Shown: positions 7,445 to 17,263 of the stretch, piece by piece
How positions within the stretch are numbered: the first letter of the stretch is position 1
Layout of the letters: each line of letters begins with the position of its first letter
From: Pleurobrachia bachei
Lineage: Eukaryota > Ctenophora > Tentaculata > Cydippida > Pleurobrachiidae
Direction: 5' to 3'
Length of the DNA stretch: 23,918 nucleotides
Assembly: GCA_000695325.1 (NCBI GenBank)
Contig: AVPN01000679.1
Span: 7,836 to 31,753 of the forward strand
The notes under the pieces: generated by a model
What the model saw: only the letters and a program-made list of their open reading frames with translations
Told to the model about the DNA's origin: nothing
The model's database searches: none
Position numbers and translations under genes: made by a program

Positions 7445-8605
7445 CTAACTACTAACACTTGAGAAGTAGACTCCTTTAAAGGTTGCCAGTTTCACCCTGC
7501 CATTCATGCTCTTCCTCCTCACCCACACCCCGAACTTCTTCATTCTGTAGTAGTACAGGACGGGGTTCAGGGAGGCATTCAACACAGTCAGGAATACCTT
7601 GGCGATCAGCCAGCTGTAATGTGTCATAAAGATCCCTTTGAAGAAAGGCCCAGGGTACCGGTACCCCAGGGCTCGTGTCAGAGAGTTTAATACCATAACC
7701 GTGAAGAAAGGGAGGTTGCAGAATAGGAATATTCCCGTGAAGATAGCAACTGTTATCGAGGCTTTCTTGTTTCGTTCTGATTGAAAAAGGTTCGGGCACG
7801 GTTGGGCCAACTTGGCACAGCAGATGATAAAACTAAAGAATGAGATTATAGCAGGTATTCCCAGTTCCACAGTGGTGAGAGTCTTCACAAATGTCACCCA
7901 GAACTTGTAGCCCTTGTTAGCATCACCCTTCCCAGCTAGGGGGGAGTCAACACAAAACGGGCCCACCGAGAGATATTTGTAGTATTTGGGGTTTACCATC
8001 GTCGCATCGACTGCGATTAGGGCTAAAATAAACACACCCAGAGCGATGAGTATGGATTTCTCGTGGACTCGTCGGAAGGGGTACACAATCAGACTTGTCC
8101 TGTAAACACTCATCAGCATCACAAGGAATATCGAGATCTTCTGAAGGAACCTGAAGGTTAGCGTCCAACCTGCACACACTATCAGACTAGAGAACAGTCC
8201 TGGCTTCCTGTCAATAAACAGGCTGACAGCGATAGGGAAGTGGGATATGGAGGTGAAAATGTCGACCACACAGATGATGGTATAGAGGGTGTTTGCAAAG
8301 TCTCGTTTCCTCTTTAAAAAGTATCGGATAGCAATGGCGTTCCCTGGGACACCCACGAAAAAACAACAAACCAACCCCACCCCGATCAACCCATCCCAGA
8401 TGGGTGCCGAGGAGAGGGGCATGGGGGCCATCAGCACGTGAGCAGGGAACACAGTCTCCTCCCCGGGTACTGGTAGTGGTGGAGGTTCAGGTTGGAATTC
8501 AGGGATGGAGAAGAAGTTGTAGGATGGTTGGTGGGGAGCGTGGGTTGTGCTGGATACCCACTCCCTCGTCACAATGTGGTTCGGAGAGGAACTTGTGAGA
8601 TTCAT
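7445..8605 (-). CDS. Rhodopsin-like (class A) GPCR, intronless
   Basis: 386 residues in a single exon starting at ATG 8605. The extracellular N-terminus of ~68 residues is Pro-rich, with an N-glycosylation site at residues 2-4 (NLT). Seven hydrophobic segments follow, roughly 70-95, 106-130, 141-167, 184-203, 240-264, 284-308 and 333-353. Class A marks are GN at 88-89 (TM1), D115 (TM2), C144 (TM3) paired with C218 in loop 2 (GPFCVDSP), FCNLPF at 295-300 (TM6) and NPVLY at 347-351 (TM7). The DRY box at the end of TM3 is replaced by VYRT (168-170), and TM4 lacks the usual Trp. The intracellular tail is short and basic with no obvious palmitoylation Cys. The sequence has the cast of cnidarian orphan receptors. 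It should sit in the plasma membrane and couple to G proteins, but the ligand cannot be predicted. Its 5' part and upstream DNA are duplicated at 9811-11319. Confidence 0.92.
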   Translation of the reverse strand: MNLTSSSPNHIVTREWVSSTTHAPHQPSYNFFSIPEFQPEPPPLPVPGEETVFPAHVLMAPMPLSSAPIWDGLIGVGLVCCFFVGVPGNAIAIRYFLKRKRDFANTLYTIICVVDIFTSISHFPIAVSLFIDRKPGLFSSLIVCAGWTLTFRFLQKISIFLVMLMSVYRTSLIVYPFRRVHEKSILIALGVFILALIAVDATMVNPKYYKYLSVGPFCVDSPLAGKGDANKGYKFWVTFVKTLTTVELGIPAIISFFSFIICCAKLAQPCPNLFQSERNKKASITVAIFTGIFLFCNLPFFTVMVLNSLTRALGYRYPGPFFKGIFMTHYSWLIAKVFLTVLNASLNPVLYYYRMKKFGVWVRRKSMNGRVKLATFKGVYFSSVSS

Positions 8606-9699
8606 TATGGTCTAGGGGGACGTTTGGGTTGCTAGGGGGATTTAGGTTGCTAGGGGGATATTTAGGTTACTATGGGGGAGATTTACAGATTTAGGTTTCT
8701 AGAAGGAACACAAGACATATAACTCTAGAAAAGTAAGAACATGAGGAGGGGATATTAAAATATCATTATATTTAGAACACGTGCAAGCACATTGCATTCA
8801 AAATAACAAGTGGGATGCTGAGCATGGTACCAGCATGCCATATAACAAACTATAAAGTTCTAACTTCTAGTTAGAAATGAGTAGAAATAACTAGAAAAAC
8901 AAGGAAGAATACCATACCAAATGACAAAACATAATATATATCCTTATATTATAAGGATCTAAATATAAGGTTCAAAATATGTTGAAAGGAGCTGTAATGA
9001 AATTAGGGTAAAACAGGAATGGGAGAGAGAGAGAGAGATAGATAGAGAGAGCAGAGTGGGAGGCATAATGGCTACAGCACAAAGATAGCATGGGAGAGAA
9101 AACAAGGGAGAGAGAAAACTTGGAAGAGAGAAAAACGAGGGAGATAAAAGAGAGATAAAGAGAACATAATATGGGAACATGGAGTGCTAGGTTAGGCTGT
9201 CCGTCACTCTCAAGGTTACACAGTAACACCTAAACTGCTGCTGCTGAGGTCAGTTTACCGCAGAAGTACTTAGCGCAGTAATGGGTTTCATTCCCAACCC
9301 TGAACCCACCCCCTCAATAACCCCCTGATCAACTCCAATTATACTGAATAGCTGCAAGGCTTCTTCAATCTTCATTGCTAACAACAAAGCCTGTCGTGTG
9401 TACTGAGTAATTGGAGGAACATAAGTTATAAATCTTTGTTGGTTGACATGTTGGAGCCAAAAACTGGGCACACTTAAGAGAAAGTGACACCTTTCACTTA
9501 GAGCATCCTTTGAGACCAATTGCCTGTCTCAGCGATGGTAAACATACTTAGCAGGGAAGAGAAGAAGTACTAGATCTGTGTTAACGAGGGATGCATGTTG
9601 TTAAGCGGGTAATAAATCAGTGAATATACTCATTACCATGATTTTGTCATTCTACACAGTACACACAGAGAGGGCGGTCTTTGTGAGACATGATGGTAG
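8606..9699 (-). promoter_or_regulatory. GPCR upstream region, no gene
   Basis: Just upstream of the start are short CTAGGGGGA-type repeats (8610-8670). Further out lie a GA tract (9023-9055) and a GCTGCTGCTG at 9237-9246. Any GPCR promoter must lie here, but no TATA box or other element can be assigned with confidence. Small open frames in this stretch (8959-9229, 9250-9519) look like simple-repeat translations. Confidence 0.5.
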
Positions 9700-9810
9700 C
9701 CAGGAAACGACCGAACCGGGTTTTTTCCCACCGAACCGAACCGAACCGAATTTGAAAAACGTTTTTACCGAACCGAACCGAACCGAACCGAATATTCGGT
9801 CGCTTCCTGG
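9700..9810 (+). mobile_element. MITE with CCAGGAAACGACCGAA ends and (ACCGA)n interior
   Basis: The left end CCAGGAAACGACCGAA is inverted at the right end (TTCGGTCGCTTCCTGG) with one mismatch. The inside is two blocks of ACCGA pentamers around an A/T-rich centre. It is 111 bp with no coding content. The equivalent place in copy 3 (about 12215) lacks it. A second copy is at 11212-11319, and a relative with (ACCGG)n is at 16566-16674. The TIR length would suit hAT-like elements, but the superfamily is not shown. Confidence 0.75.
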
Positions 9811-10132
9811 CAAAGTCTCGTTTCCTCTTTAAAAAGTATCGGATAGCAATGGCGTTCCCTGGGACACCCACGAAAAAACAACAAACCAACCCCACCCCGA
9901 TCAACCCATCCCAAATGGGTGCTGAGGATAGGGGCATGGGTGCCATCAGCACGTGAGCAGGGAACACCCCAGTCTCCTCCCCTGATCCGGGTACTGGTAG
10001 TGGTGGAGGTTCAGGTTGGAATTCAGGGATGGATGAGAAGTTGTAGGATGGATGGTGGGGAGCGTGGGTTGTGCTGGACACCCACTCCCTCGTCACAATG
10101 TGGTTCGGAGAGGAACTCGTGAGGTTCATCAT
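9811..10132 (-). pseudogene. Truncated GPCR 5' copy
   Basis: From the ATG at 10132 it encodes the same N-terminus and TM1 as the intact receptor (residues 1 to ~104, through KRKRDFA), with an extra initial Met and a two-residue insertion (GSGEETG versus GEET). At 9811 the frame runs into the MITE and continues as RKRPNIRFGSVRFG repeat translation. TM2-TM7 are absent, so it cannot be a functional receptor. Confidence 0.88.
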
Positions 10133-10473
10133 GGTCTAGGGGGACGTTTGGGTTGCTAGGGGGATTTAGGTTGCTAGGGGGATATTTAGGTTACTATATG
10201 GGGGAGATTTACAGATTTAGGGTGCTAGAAGGAACACAAGACATATATAACTCTAGAAAAGTAAGAACATGAGGAGGGGATATTAAAATATCATTATATT
10301 TAGAACACGTGCAAGCACATTGCATTCAAAATTACAAGTGGGATGCTGAGCATGGTACCAGCATGCCATATAACAAACTACATATATAAAGTTCTATAAA
10401 GTTCTAACTTCTAGTTAGAAATAACTAGAAAAAAACAAGGAGGAATGCACCAAATGACAAAACATAAGGATCT

Positions 10474-10525
10474 GATTTATATTCCAAGTTTTATACAACT
10501 TTCCTCGACATTACTTTAATCCCAT
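10474..10525 (+). other. Parallel-complement tract 1
   Basis: Compared with copy 1 (8959-9010), all 52 bases are complementary in the same left-to-right order (CTAAATATAAGG versus GATTTATATTCC, and so on). The flanks GGATCT and AAACAGG are ordinary matches. The true length may be 50 if an edge base differs between copies. Confidence 0.9.
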
Positions 10526-10821
10526 AAACAGGAATGGGAGAGAGAGAGAGAGATAGATAGAGAGAGCAGAGTGGGAGGCATAATGGCTACAGCACAAAGA
10601 TAGCATGGGAGAGAAAACAAGGGAGAGAGAAAACTTGGAAGAGAGAAAAACGAGGGATAGAAAAGAGAGATAAAGAGAACATAATATGGGAACATGGAGT
10701 GCTAGGTTAGGCTGTCTGTCACTCTCAAGGTTACACAGTAACACCTAAACTGCTGCTGCTGAGGTCAGTTTACCGCAGAAGTACTTAGCGCAGTAATGGG
10801 TTTCATTCCCAACCCTGAACC

Positions 10822-10871
10822 GTGGGGGAGTTATTGGGGGACTAGTTGAGGTTAATATGACTTATCGACGT
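10822..10871 (+). other. Parallel-complement tract 2 (exactly 50 nt)
   Basis: Copy 1 (9307-9356) and copy 3 (from about 11762) agree with each other. Copy 2 has the base-by-base complement of all 50 positions, not reversed, with normal identity resuming on both sides. Confidence 0.93.
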
Positions 10872-11211
10872 AGGCTTCTTCAATCTTCATTGCTAACAAC
10901 AAAGCCTGTCGTGTGTACTGAGTAATTGGAGGAACATAAGTTATAAATCTTTGTTGGTTGACATGTTGGAGCCAAAAACTGGGCACACTTAAGAGAAAGT
11001 GACACCTTTCACTTAGAGCATGCTTTGAGACCAATTGCCTGTCTCATCGATAGTAAACATAGTTAGCAGGGAAGAGAAGAAGTAGATCTGTGTTAACGAG
11101 GGATGCATGTTGTTAAGCGGGTAATAAATCAGTGAATATACTCATTACCATGATTTTGTCATTCTACACAGTACACACAGAGAGGGCGGTCTTTGTGAGA
11201 CATGATGGTAG

Positions 11212-11319
11212 CCAGGAAACGACCGAACCGGGTTTTTTCCCACCGAACCGAACCGAACCGAATTTGAAAAACGTTTTTACCGAACCGAACCGAACCGAAC
11301 CGAATATTCGGTCGCTTCC
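11212..11319 (+). mobile_element. MITE (ACCGA)n, copy 2, right end in gap
   Basis: Same sequence as 9700-9807. The final bases of the right TIR fall in the N gap. Confidence 0.75.
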
Positions 11320-11478
11320 NNNNNNNNNNNNNNNNNNNNNNNNNNNNNNNNNNNNNNNNNNNNNNNNNNNNNNNNNNNNNNNNNNNNNNNNNNNNNNNNN
11401 NNNNNNNNNNNNNNNNNNNNNNNNNNNNNNNNNNNNNNNNNNNNNNNNNNNNNNNNNNNNNNNNNNNNNNNNNNNNNN
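11320..11478. other. Assembly gap (159 N)
   Basis: The run of N sits between copy 2 and copy 3 of the tandem array. A complete copy 3 would need about 700 bp here, so either the gap size is nominal or copy 3 lacks its first half. Confidence 0.98.
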
Positions 11479-12195
11479 GAGAGAGAGAGAGAGATAGATA
11501 GAGAGATCAGAGTGGGAGGCATAATGACTACAGCACAAAGATAGCATGGGAGAGAAAACAAGGGAGAGAGAAAACTTGGAAGAGAGAAAAACGAGGGAGA
11601 TAAAAGAGAGATAAAGAGAACATAATATGGGAACATGGAGTGCTAGGTTAGGCTGTCCGTCACTCTCAAGGTTACACAGTAACACCTAAACTGCTGCTGC
11701 TGAGGTCAGTTTACCGCAGAAGTACTTAGCGCAGTAATGGGTTTCATTCCCAACCCTGAACCCACCCCCTCAATAACCCCCTGATCAACTCCAATTATAC
11801 TGAATAGCTGCAGGGCTTCTTCAATCTTCATTGCTATAGCATATATATCGCAACAACAAAGCCTGTCGTGTGTACTGAGTAATTGGAGGAATATAAGTTA
11901 TAAATCTTTGTTGGTTGACATGTTGGAGCCAAAAACTGGGCACACTTAAGAGAAAGTGACACCTTTCACTTAGAGCATCCTTTGAGACCAATTGCCTGTC
12001 TCAGCGATGGTAAACATACTTAGCAGGGAAGAGAAGAAGTACTAGATCTGTGTTAACGAGGGATGCATGTTGTTAAGCGGGTAATAAATCAGTTGATCGC
12101 TATTTACACTGTATCATGGTGAATATACTCATTACCATGATTTTGTTATTCTACACAGTACACACAGAGAGGGCGGTCTTTTATTTGTGAGACAT
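11479..12195 (+). repeat. Tandem array unit, copy 3 (partial, oldest looking)
   Basis: Matches 9023-9695 from the GA tract to GGTAGC. It has private insertions near 11836 (about 20 bp) and 12094-12120 (about 26 bp). It lacks the MITE and continues into unrelated DNA, so it probably preserves the pre-MITE sequence. Confidence 0.8.
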
Positions 12196-12776
12196 TTAAT
12201 TGTGGTAGCTATAATAGCTAATGTTTCAGTACCAACCATTCAAGTAGCAATTGCAATTGAATTGGAAGAACTGATACTACAGATGAAAGTGTGGACAATG
12301 AACATGTCCCCCCTCCGGCCTCCCCTCTCTCTCTCTCTCTTTCTCGCTGAGTATCCGATAATTTAAGAGAATTTTCACCTTTTGAAAGTCTTCCCTACAG
12401 TGCAGATGAAATTGGATATGTACCAGACCTCGTTCTACCCTCTCTCTCCGCCCCAAAACAAGCTTGAAGCAGCAAAAACTAGATCGTATATAAACAAAAG
12501 GTACGGCGATATAGGCGGCGACTCTGTGGTATTCTGTTGTGATACCTTAAATTATAATGTTGCTAGAACGGACAAATTGGATATGTTACACTATACAGCT
12601 ACGCAGGAGGAAATGCCAAAATTGAGACCCCCTAAACAAGTTTATTATAAGTCTTTCTTTTTTATACAAGTAGGCCAGAAGCCATACAAAAGTCAATTAT
12701 AAATCCACAAATTTGTTGACATGTGTTTACGGATGGCTGTGTTGAAACTTGTTGTTCCTGAACAAGCTCTAAACAA
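12196..12776 (+). other. Unassigned region with a 106-codon open frame
   Basis: An open frame at 12382-12702 (+) has no recognisable motif. Another frame over 12370-12470 reads SPFESLPYSADEIGYVPDLV before a stop and looks slightly more protein-like, so a terminal exon is possible but unsupported. A CT tract lies at 12326-12342. Confidence 0.3.
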
Positions 12777-12936
12777 CAGTCGGACCCCGATTTACCGGGA
12801 TGCTCGGGGGAATGGCCTTTTGCCAGGTATATCGGGGTGCCCGGTATAATTTAATTCCTATATCGGGGCCGGAAGTTATCATCCCGGTAAATCGGGATTC
12901 CGGTAAATCGGGGTCCGGTAAATCGGGGTCCGACTG
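12777..12936 (+). mobile_element. Pogo/Tc1-like MITE, copy 1
   Basis: Ends CAGTCGGACCCCGATTTACC and its inverse (ending GGTCCGACTG) bound a 160-bp element. It contains several CCCCGATTTACCGG repeats. The right flank is TA and the left AA, so one side of the TA duplication has mutated. It is in reverse orientation to the copy at 13773. Confidence 0.85.
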
Positions 12937-13530
12937 TATCACAACTATTCGTGGACTGTGGTATTATAATAGTGCTTACTATCTAGATCTGGTATAACAA
13001 TAGAATAGTAACTGAACAACTGCAGCCCGCTCTCTTCTAGCTGGCTGTCAACAATAGATGCGTGTTGATAAGGGCTAGCAAAAATGCCGCATATAGATGA
13101 CAATAATCATTCCCGTCAACTCTATCGCTCTCTATATATCATTCTCTAGCTATCGCTCTCTATATATCACTCTCTACTTATCAGTCTATATTTATCTATC
13201 ACTCTCTTTATCGTTCCTCCCTTTCTAGCTCACTCCTCTCAAAAAATCTCATTCCTCTCATTCCCCATGCTCAACACAGGATCAGCATGACAGAATCCAT
13301 GAATCTAGGACCATAATGTGTGATTGTCCGAGTAGCGGTAAATTTCGTATTTTTACAAAGGACCGGTCGTAGAAGAGGTGAAATTAAATCGTCGACACAT
13401 ACTGATTACCTTCGCATACCCTTCCCATACCCATTACCCACGAGGAAGGAATAAGGTGGGAGATGGAGTGATGTAGATAGAGAGAGGGATAGGGAGAAAG
13501 TAGAGATAGAGGAGAGATAAAGGAGAGAGA

Positions 13531-13572
<42 letters not shown>

Positions 13573-13772
13573 AGAGATAGATAGAGGGAGATAGAGAGCG
13601 ATAGAGGGGTTAGATCAAAGGTAACTAGGGCACCCTGTGACCAGGATCATGCAAAATGGGATTGGGAGATGTGTAGTTCAGTGACAGATATGATTATGCT
13701 ATAGTCCCCTGATTTAGGATGACTTAAGTTTCCCTTAATTTTTCAAAAGACACAGGTTGGCCATTGGGTATA
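12937..13772 (+). other. Non-coding region with CT and GA microsatellites
   Basis: CT/TATATC-rich repeats run at about 13126-13260 and an impure GAGA/GATA tract at 13465-13610. No gene is recognised. Confidence 0.65.
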
Positions 13773-13947
13773 CAGTCGAACCCCGATTTACCGGGCCCCG
13801 ATTTACCGGAACCCCGATTTACCGGGAGGATGAACTTCCCCCGATATAGGAAAATAACGGTATTTTACCCCTATAATATAACGGGCACCCCGATTTACCG
13901 GGCAAAACGCTTTCCCCCGATCATCCCGGTAAATCGGGGTTCGACTG
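13773..13947 (+). mobile_element. Pogo/Tc1-like MITE, copy 2
   Basis: 175 bp, flanked by TA on both sides (13771-13772 and 13948-13949). The TIRs start CAGTCGAACCCCGATTTACC and are near-perfectly inverted. CAGT-starting TIRs with a TA duplication are typical of pogo/Tigger relatives. No transposase. Confidence 0.88.
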
Positions 13948-14528
13948 TATAACATTTAGCCTAATGTTTAGGAATCTGTGAAGCGACTCTAAATCAGATC
14001 CTCTCTCACATACCAGGAATTGTTGTAAGGGCTGGTGACTCAACAAGTGAATTGAGTTTGCAAGCTAAATCTCATCACAAAATCAAATCCTAATACGACT
14101 GTGTGGTTAGGATTTGTATTTATACTCGTCTCTATACGTAGCATGCCAATATCGGTTTGATGAACCCTGACAAGTAAGACAAAGTCTAAATCGTGTCTGT
14201 ATCCTTACAAAGCCACATATCGTCTAGGCAACTTGTAAGGATATGTCCATCCTAGATGTGTATCCTGGGATTCTACAAGAAAGGGATCAGATCGGGAAGT
14301 CGGACAATTGTCGGACAAGAATTCCCACATTTCGAAGATAATAATATTTAGTTCATATATAATTCAGTAAAAAGAAGGAACAAAAGGATCGGTTCAATTA
14401 TCAGTTCAATGTTAAAAAAATCATCTAAGATTAATTCGGTTTATCTTCTGCAAAAGATTTATAATATTCAGGGCAGTTAACTTTATAAATTTCATGTGTT
14501 GCCACGCTTGATATTAGTCTCATCTTCA
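13948..14528 (+). other. Non-coding region
   Basis: Two weak short inverted repeats are visible (AAATCCTAA/TTAGGATTT at 14083-14114; TATCCTTACAA/TTGTAAGGATA at 14200-14242). No coding signal. Confidence 0.55.
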
Positions 14529-14638
14529 ATAGTTGATGGTAGTATATGGACAACTGAGACAATGATTTTATTGCAGGAAATAAATATTTCCTGCAATAAA
14601 ATCATTGTCTCAGTTGTCCATATACTACCATCAACTAT
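14529..14638 (+). repeat. Perfect 54-bp-arm hairpin
   Basis: Arms 14529-14582 and 14585-14638 are exact reverse complements with only AA between them. The outer flanks differ. It could be a very young foldback insertion, the scar of a replication template switch, or a sequencing/assembly fold. Confidence 0.92.
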
Positions 14639-15296
14639 AGTTAACTTTATTTGGTCTAATTACCAGGTTATCAGATAATCATTGATCATTGATCAATATC
14701 AGCACAAAGTTAGATACAAAGTTAGCATGCAAACTGACTGATTTGTTGAGCAAGAATGAGATTTAAAAAGATGCACAAAAGAAACAGCAGTTCACAAGGT
14801 GGGAAACTGGCCCACTCGAGGGATATAAAACAATGTAGTCAAACAAATGGAGGGAGCAGAATACAACTCTTTTCGAGTGAAGTGGAGTATGAAATTCATT
14901 ATTCTCATGCATGCAGCGTCACCGAGAGTTTATACTGAAACTTCCTCAAGTCTGGTGAAGTTGAATGGAAGCAAAAATTGCGTACAGAAGCTACATCATA
15001 TTCATTGGGGAGTTTAATAGTCTGAACTATAAATCTGTGCTCATAGAATTCAGCTTGAAAACAGATAAATAAATAAAACTGAACAGTTTCAAAGCTTGTA
15101 GTATTATCAGTTTCAGGTCATACCTAATACTTTTTTGCTTCTAGGAAGTTATTATTTTCCACAGGCCTTATCATGACACCAGATAATACATTAATGCAGC
15201 ACTACAGACTGCATGTGTCAGCTGCGTAAATTGATAAATATTAATATACACACGTGAGGGGATAATATCATGATTCGACAGCATGGATATTGGATA
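14639..15296 (+). other. Non-coding AT-rich region
   Basis: ATTGATC repeats at 14680-14697 and small open frames without recognisable content. No gene seen. Confidence 0.55.
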
Positions 15297-15612
15297 CCAC
15301 TTACCCTAGTATCACCTATGACAGTTGTCGATAAGTACACGTTTCCGGGTTAGGAACTGCCCGAAGTAAATTGTGAGGTACAATCAAGTCCCACTCCCAT
15401 TATAAGTGAGCCATAACAGTAAATTTTACTGCTCATATAAAATGCAGAAAGGAATTCAAATTATCTGATAAAACAGATGCTGTGTTTGATAACGCCCCCG
15501 TAATTTGTCCAGAAATCTTTTTTATGTATTTCATGCGCTTAATATTCTTAGGAGCAGACAAAATATATTTCACCCCTATACTAATGGTCCTTTAGATTGA
15601 GACGAACAAAAA

Positions 15613-16561
15613 GGTGGCTAGCTAAAGTCTCACTAAGTATATTTGAATCTAAAGTATTCAAGAATCGAACTATAAAGCATTATTGCTGCTCCTCCCCGCT
15701 CCGTTAAATGGAATTTCCCTCTTGAGTGGTTTCAGTTTCGGTAACGGCAGGCTGGTTCATAATAACACATGAGTAGCATCATTATCAGCTGGCACAATGT
15801 AAATAAAAAGGACCTACGCATATGTTGTGGAAAAGAATATTCAACCGCAAGTGTGGGTCTGCAGCAGCAGGAGCCAGGAGAGAAATACATATATGGCCCT
15901 GCTGTAACTTGCAGACAGGACTGAGGACACCCCCGAAACTCGGCCACGAACGAGAGAGAATCAAAATCAAATTCAACAGATACTCGGTACTCCAGTACTG
16001 TATATCAGTTACAGATAAATAATTTAGAGATACTCAAGTACTAAACACGTTTTAATATAAGATAGAACCACATCTCTCTTCTTCCCTAAATTACCCCCTC
16101 AACACCCTTACAGTTAGGGGAGAGAGAGAGATGGCCATGGCCTCACTTTTTTACTGTAGATTAGGACACAAAGCACAAAGCCGCTGTTAGTTTTACTAGA
16201 AATCTTTATAGCTGGGATGTGCAGAAGAGATTGATGTTTGGCAAAACAAAATTTCTCGTCTCTGGCCGAGAGAAACCCCGTCTGGAAAAACAGGGGCGTT
16301 GCCTAGTAGATAACATATATCTGATATATCATATATATCTGCTGGTAAATACTCTGCACATATATATCTTGGGGAAGAAGTGACATGTCATGAAATTCCC
16401 CATCCGTGAAACAAGGGTAATATGAGAAACTGAAGTTTTATAGTTAAACAACAAGCCGGCATCGATCAGGGCTTCAAAATTACAACTGAGATCAAAGATT
16501 CGCCTTTTTAACGTTCATTCTTGTCCTAAGATATTCCTTCAAAGATATACTCCTAAGATAT
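15613..16561 (+). repeat. Segment X of the left arm
   Basis: This stretch recurs twice: inverted at about 20632-21583 with very high identity, and directly at 17276-18180 with clear divergence. Its features are TAGCTAAAGTCT near the start and AGATATACTCCTAAGATAT at the end. No protein recognised. Confidence 0.8.
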
Positions 16562-16565
16562 NNNN
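16562..16565. other. 4-N assembly gap
   Basis: Four Ns follow segment X exactly where the right arm would continue into the inner arm. The join to the following MITE is therefore not proven. Confidence 0.95.
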
Positions 16566-16674
16566 ACCCGTGTCCGGTCCGGTTTTTGTCCGGTCCGGTC
16601 CGGTTTTAAAATTTTTTTTGAATGTCCGGTCCGGTTCCGGTCGGTTTTAAAACCCCTGTCCGGTCGTTTACTGG
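16566..16674 (-). mobile_element. MITE with (ACCGG)n interior, left end in gap
   Basis: Read on the minus strand it starts CCAGTAAACGACCGGAC, then has ACCGG pentamer blocks around an A/T-rich centre. This is the same architecture and end as the (ACCGA)n MITE at 9700, with a changed pentamer. Its other end is lost in the 4-N gap. Confidence 0.65.
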
Positions 16675-17202
16675 TCCACGCACAAACAAGAATTATTATT
16701 GCATTATGTTTCATAATGCTGTGTTTCCCTGCCAACGAATACTCAAAACGATCACATTCACTGATAAGCGATGAGATCTGTTAAGCGCCGTCCGAACTAG
16801 ATGACACCGTGCAAGGTGATCTGATCGTCGTCGCCAACGCCTAATTACAATGTTATGTGAGACTAAGCTATGCATGGGAACTTCTCACTTTCCATCAGTC
16901 ACCATACTAACGAGCTGAGCTTTCAACGCCTTTTAGCTTCAATCAGATCAACTAAGAAGTTATATCTATTCAAGCGCTAATAGCGCCGCTATGCTGTAAC
17001 GCGCGAGGTGTGAAAATAGTGTGCTGCGTTGTCAGTGTGCGCGCGCAGCAAACTTTGAGCGCGCGCCACCACAATCCGTAGTGAGATAACTTTGCGGACG
17101 ACTGACTCCGTTGTTATCTGCGCGGCGCCGTTGTAGCGTTACGGATGGACGGACACTTTTAGTTAACTACACAATCTGCTGATTTCTAAACCCTGAATGA
17201 TC

Positions 17203-17224
17203 TTTTAGCACGTGCGTGCTAAAA
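17203..17224 (+). repeat. 22-bp palindrome
   Basis: TTTTAGCACG-TG-CGTGCTAAAA is a perfect inverted repeat. The pairing extends outward as TGAT/ATCA after one mismatch (17198-17229). Confidence 0.85.
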
Positions 17225-17230
17225 CATCAT

Positions 17231-17263
17231 CCTGGGTCAATGCCCTTCGGGCATTGACCCAGG
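17231..17263 (+). repeat. Perfect 15-bp stem, 3-nt loop
   Basis: CCTGGGTCAATGCCC, loop TTC, then its exact inverse. It resembles a terminator hairpin, but there is no T tract and the context is a eukaryotic repeat. It is more likely a transposon end structure. Confidence 0.85.

Larger units (their letters stand above)
8296..9810 (+). repeat. Tandem array unit, copy 1 (~1.5 kb)
   Basis: The unit begins inside the GPCR coding region (codon ~104) and runs through its start, its upstream region and a MITE ending at 9810. The next unit starts directly at 9811 with the same CAAAGTCTCGTTTCC. The offset between copies 1 and 2 is 1515 bp at the start. Confidence 0.85.
9811..11319 (+). repeat. Tandem array unit, copy 2
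   Basis: Matches copy 1 throughout with scattered SNPs and small indels, including loss of ~20 bp of AT repeat near 10468. Two blocks of about 50 nt (10474-10525 and 10822-10871) instead match copy 1 as its unreversed complement. It ends in the N gap. Confidence 0.85.

Noticed and set aside
7476-7799. 107-codon minus-strand frame inside the GPCR
   Set aside because: Shadow of the GPCR reading frame.
8959-9229. Leu/Ser-rich minus-strand frames repeated in all array copies
   Set aside because: They are translations of GA/CT microsatellite and are repeated only because the array is.
11164-11685. Long frames spanning the N gap
   Set aside because: They run through unknown bases and join a MITE to a microsatellite.
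17231-17263. Rho-independent terminator
   Set aside because: No T tract follows and there is no bacterial context.
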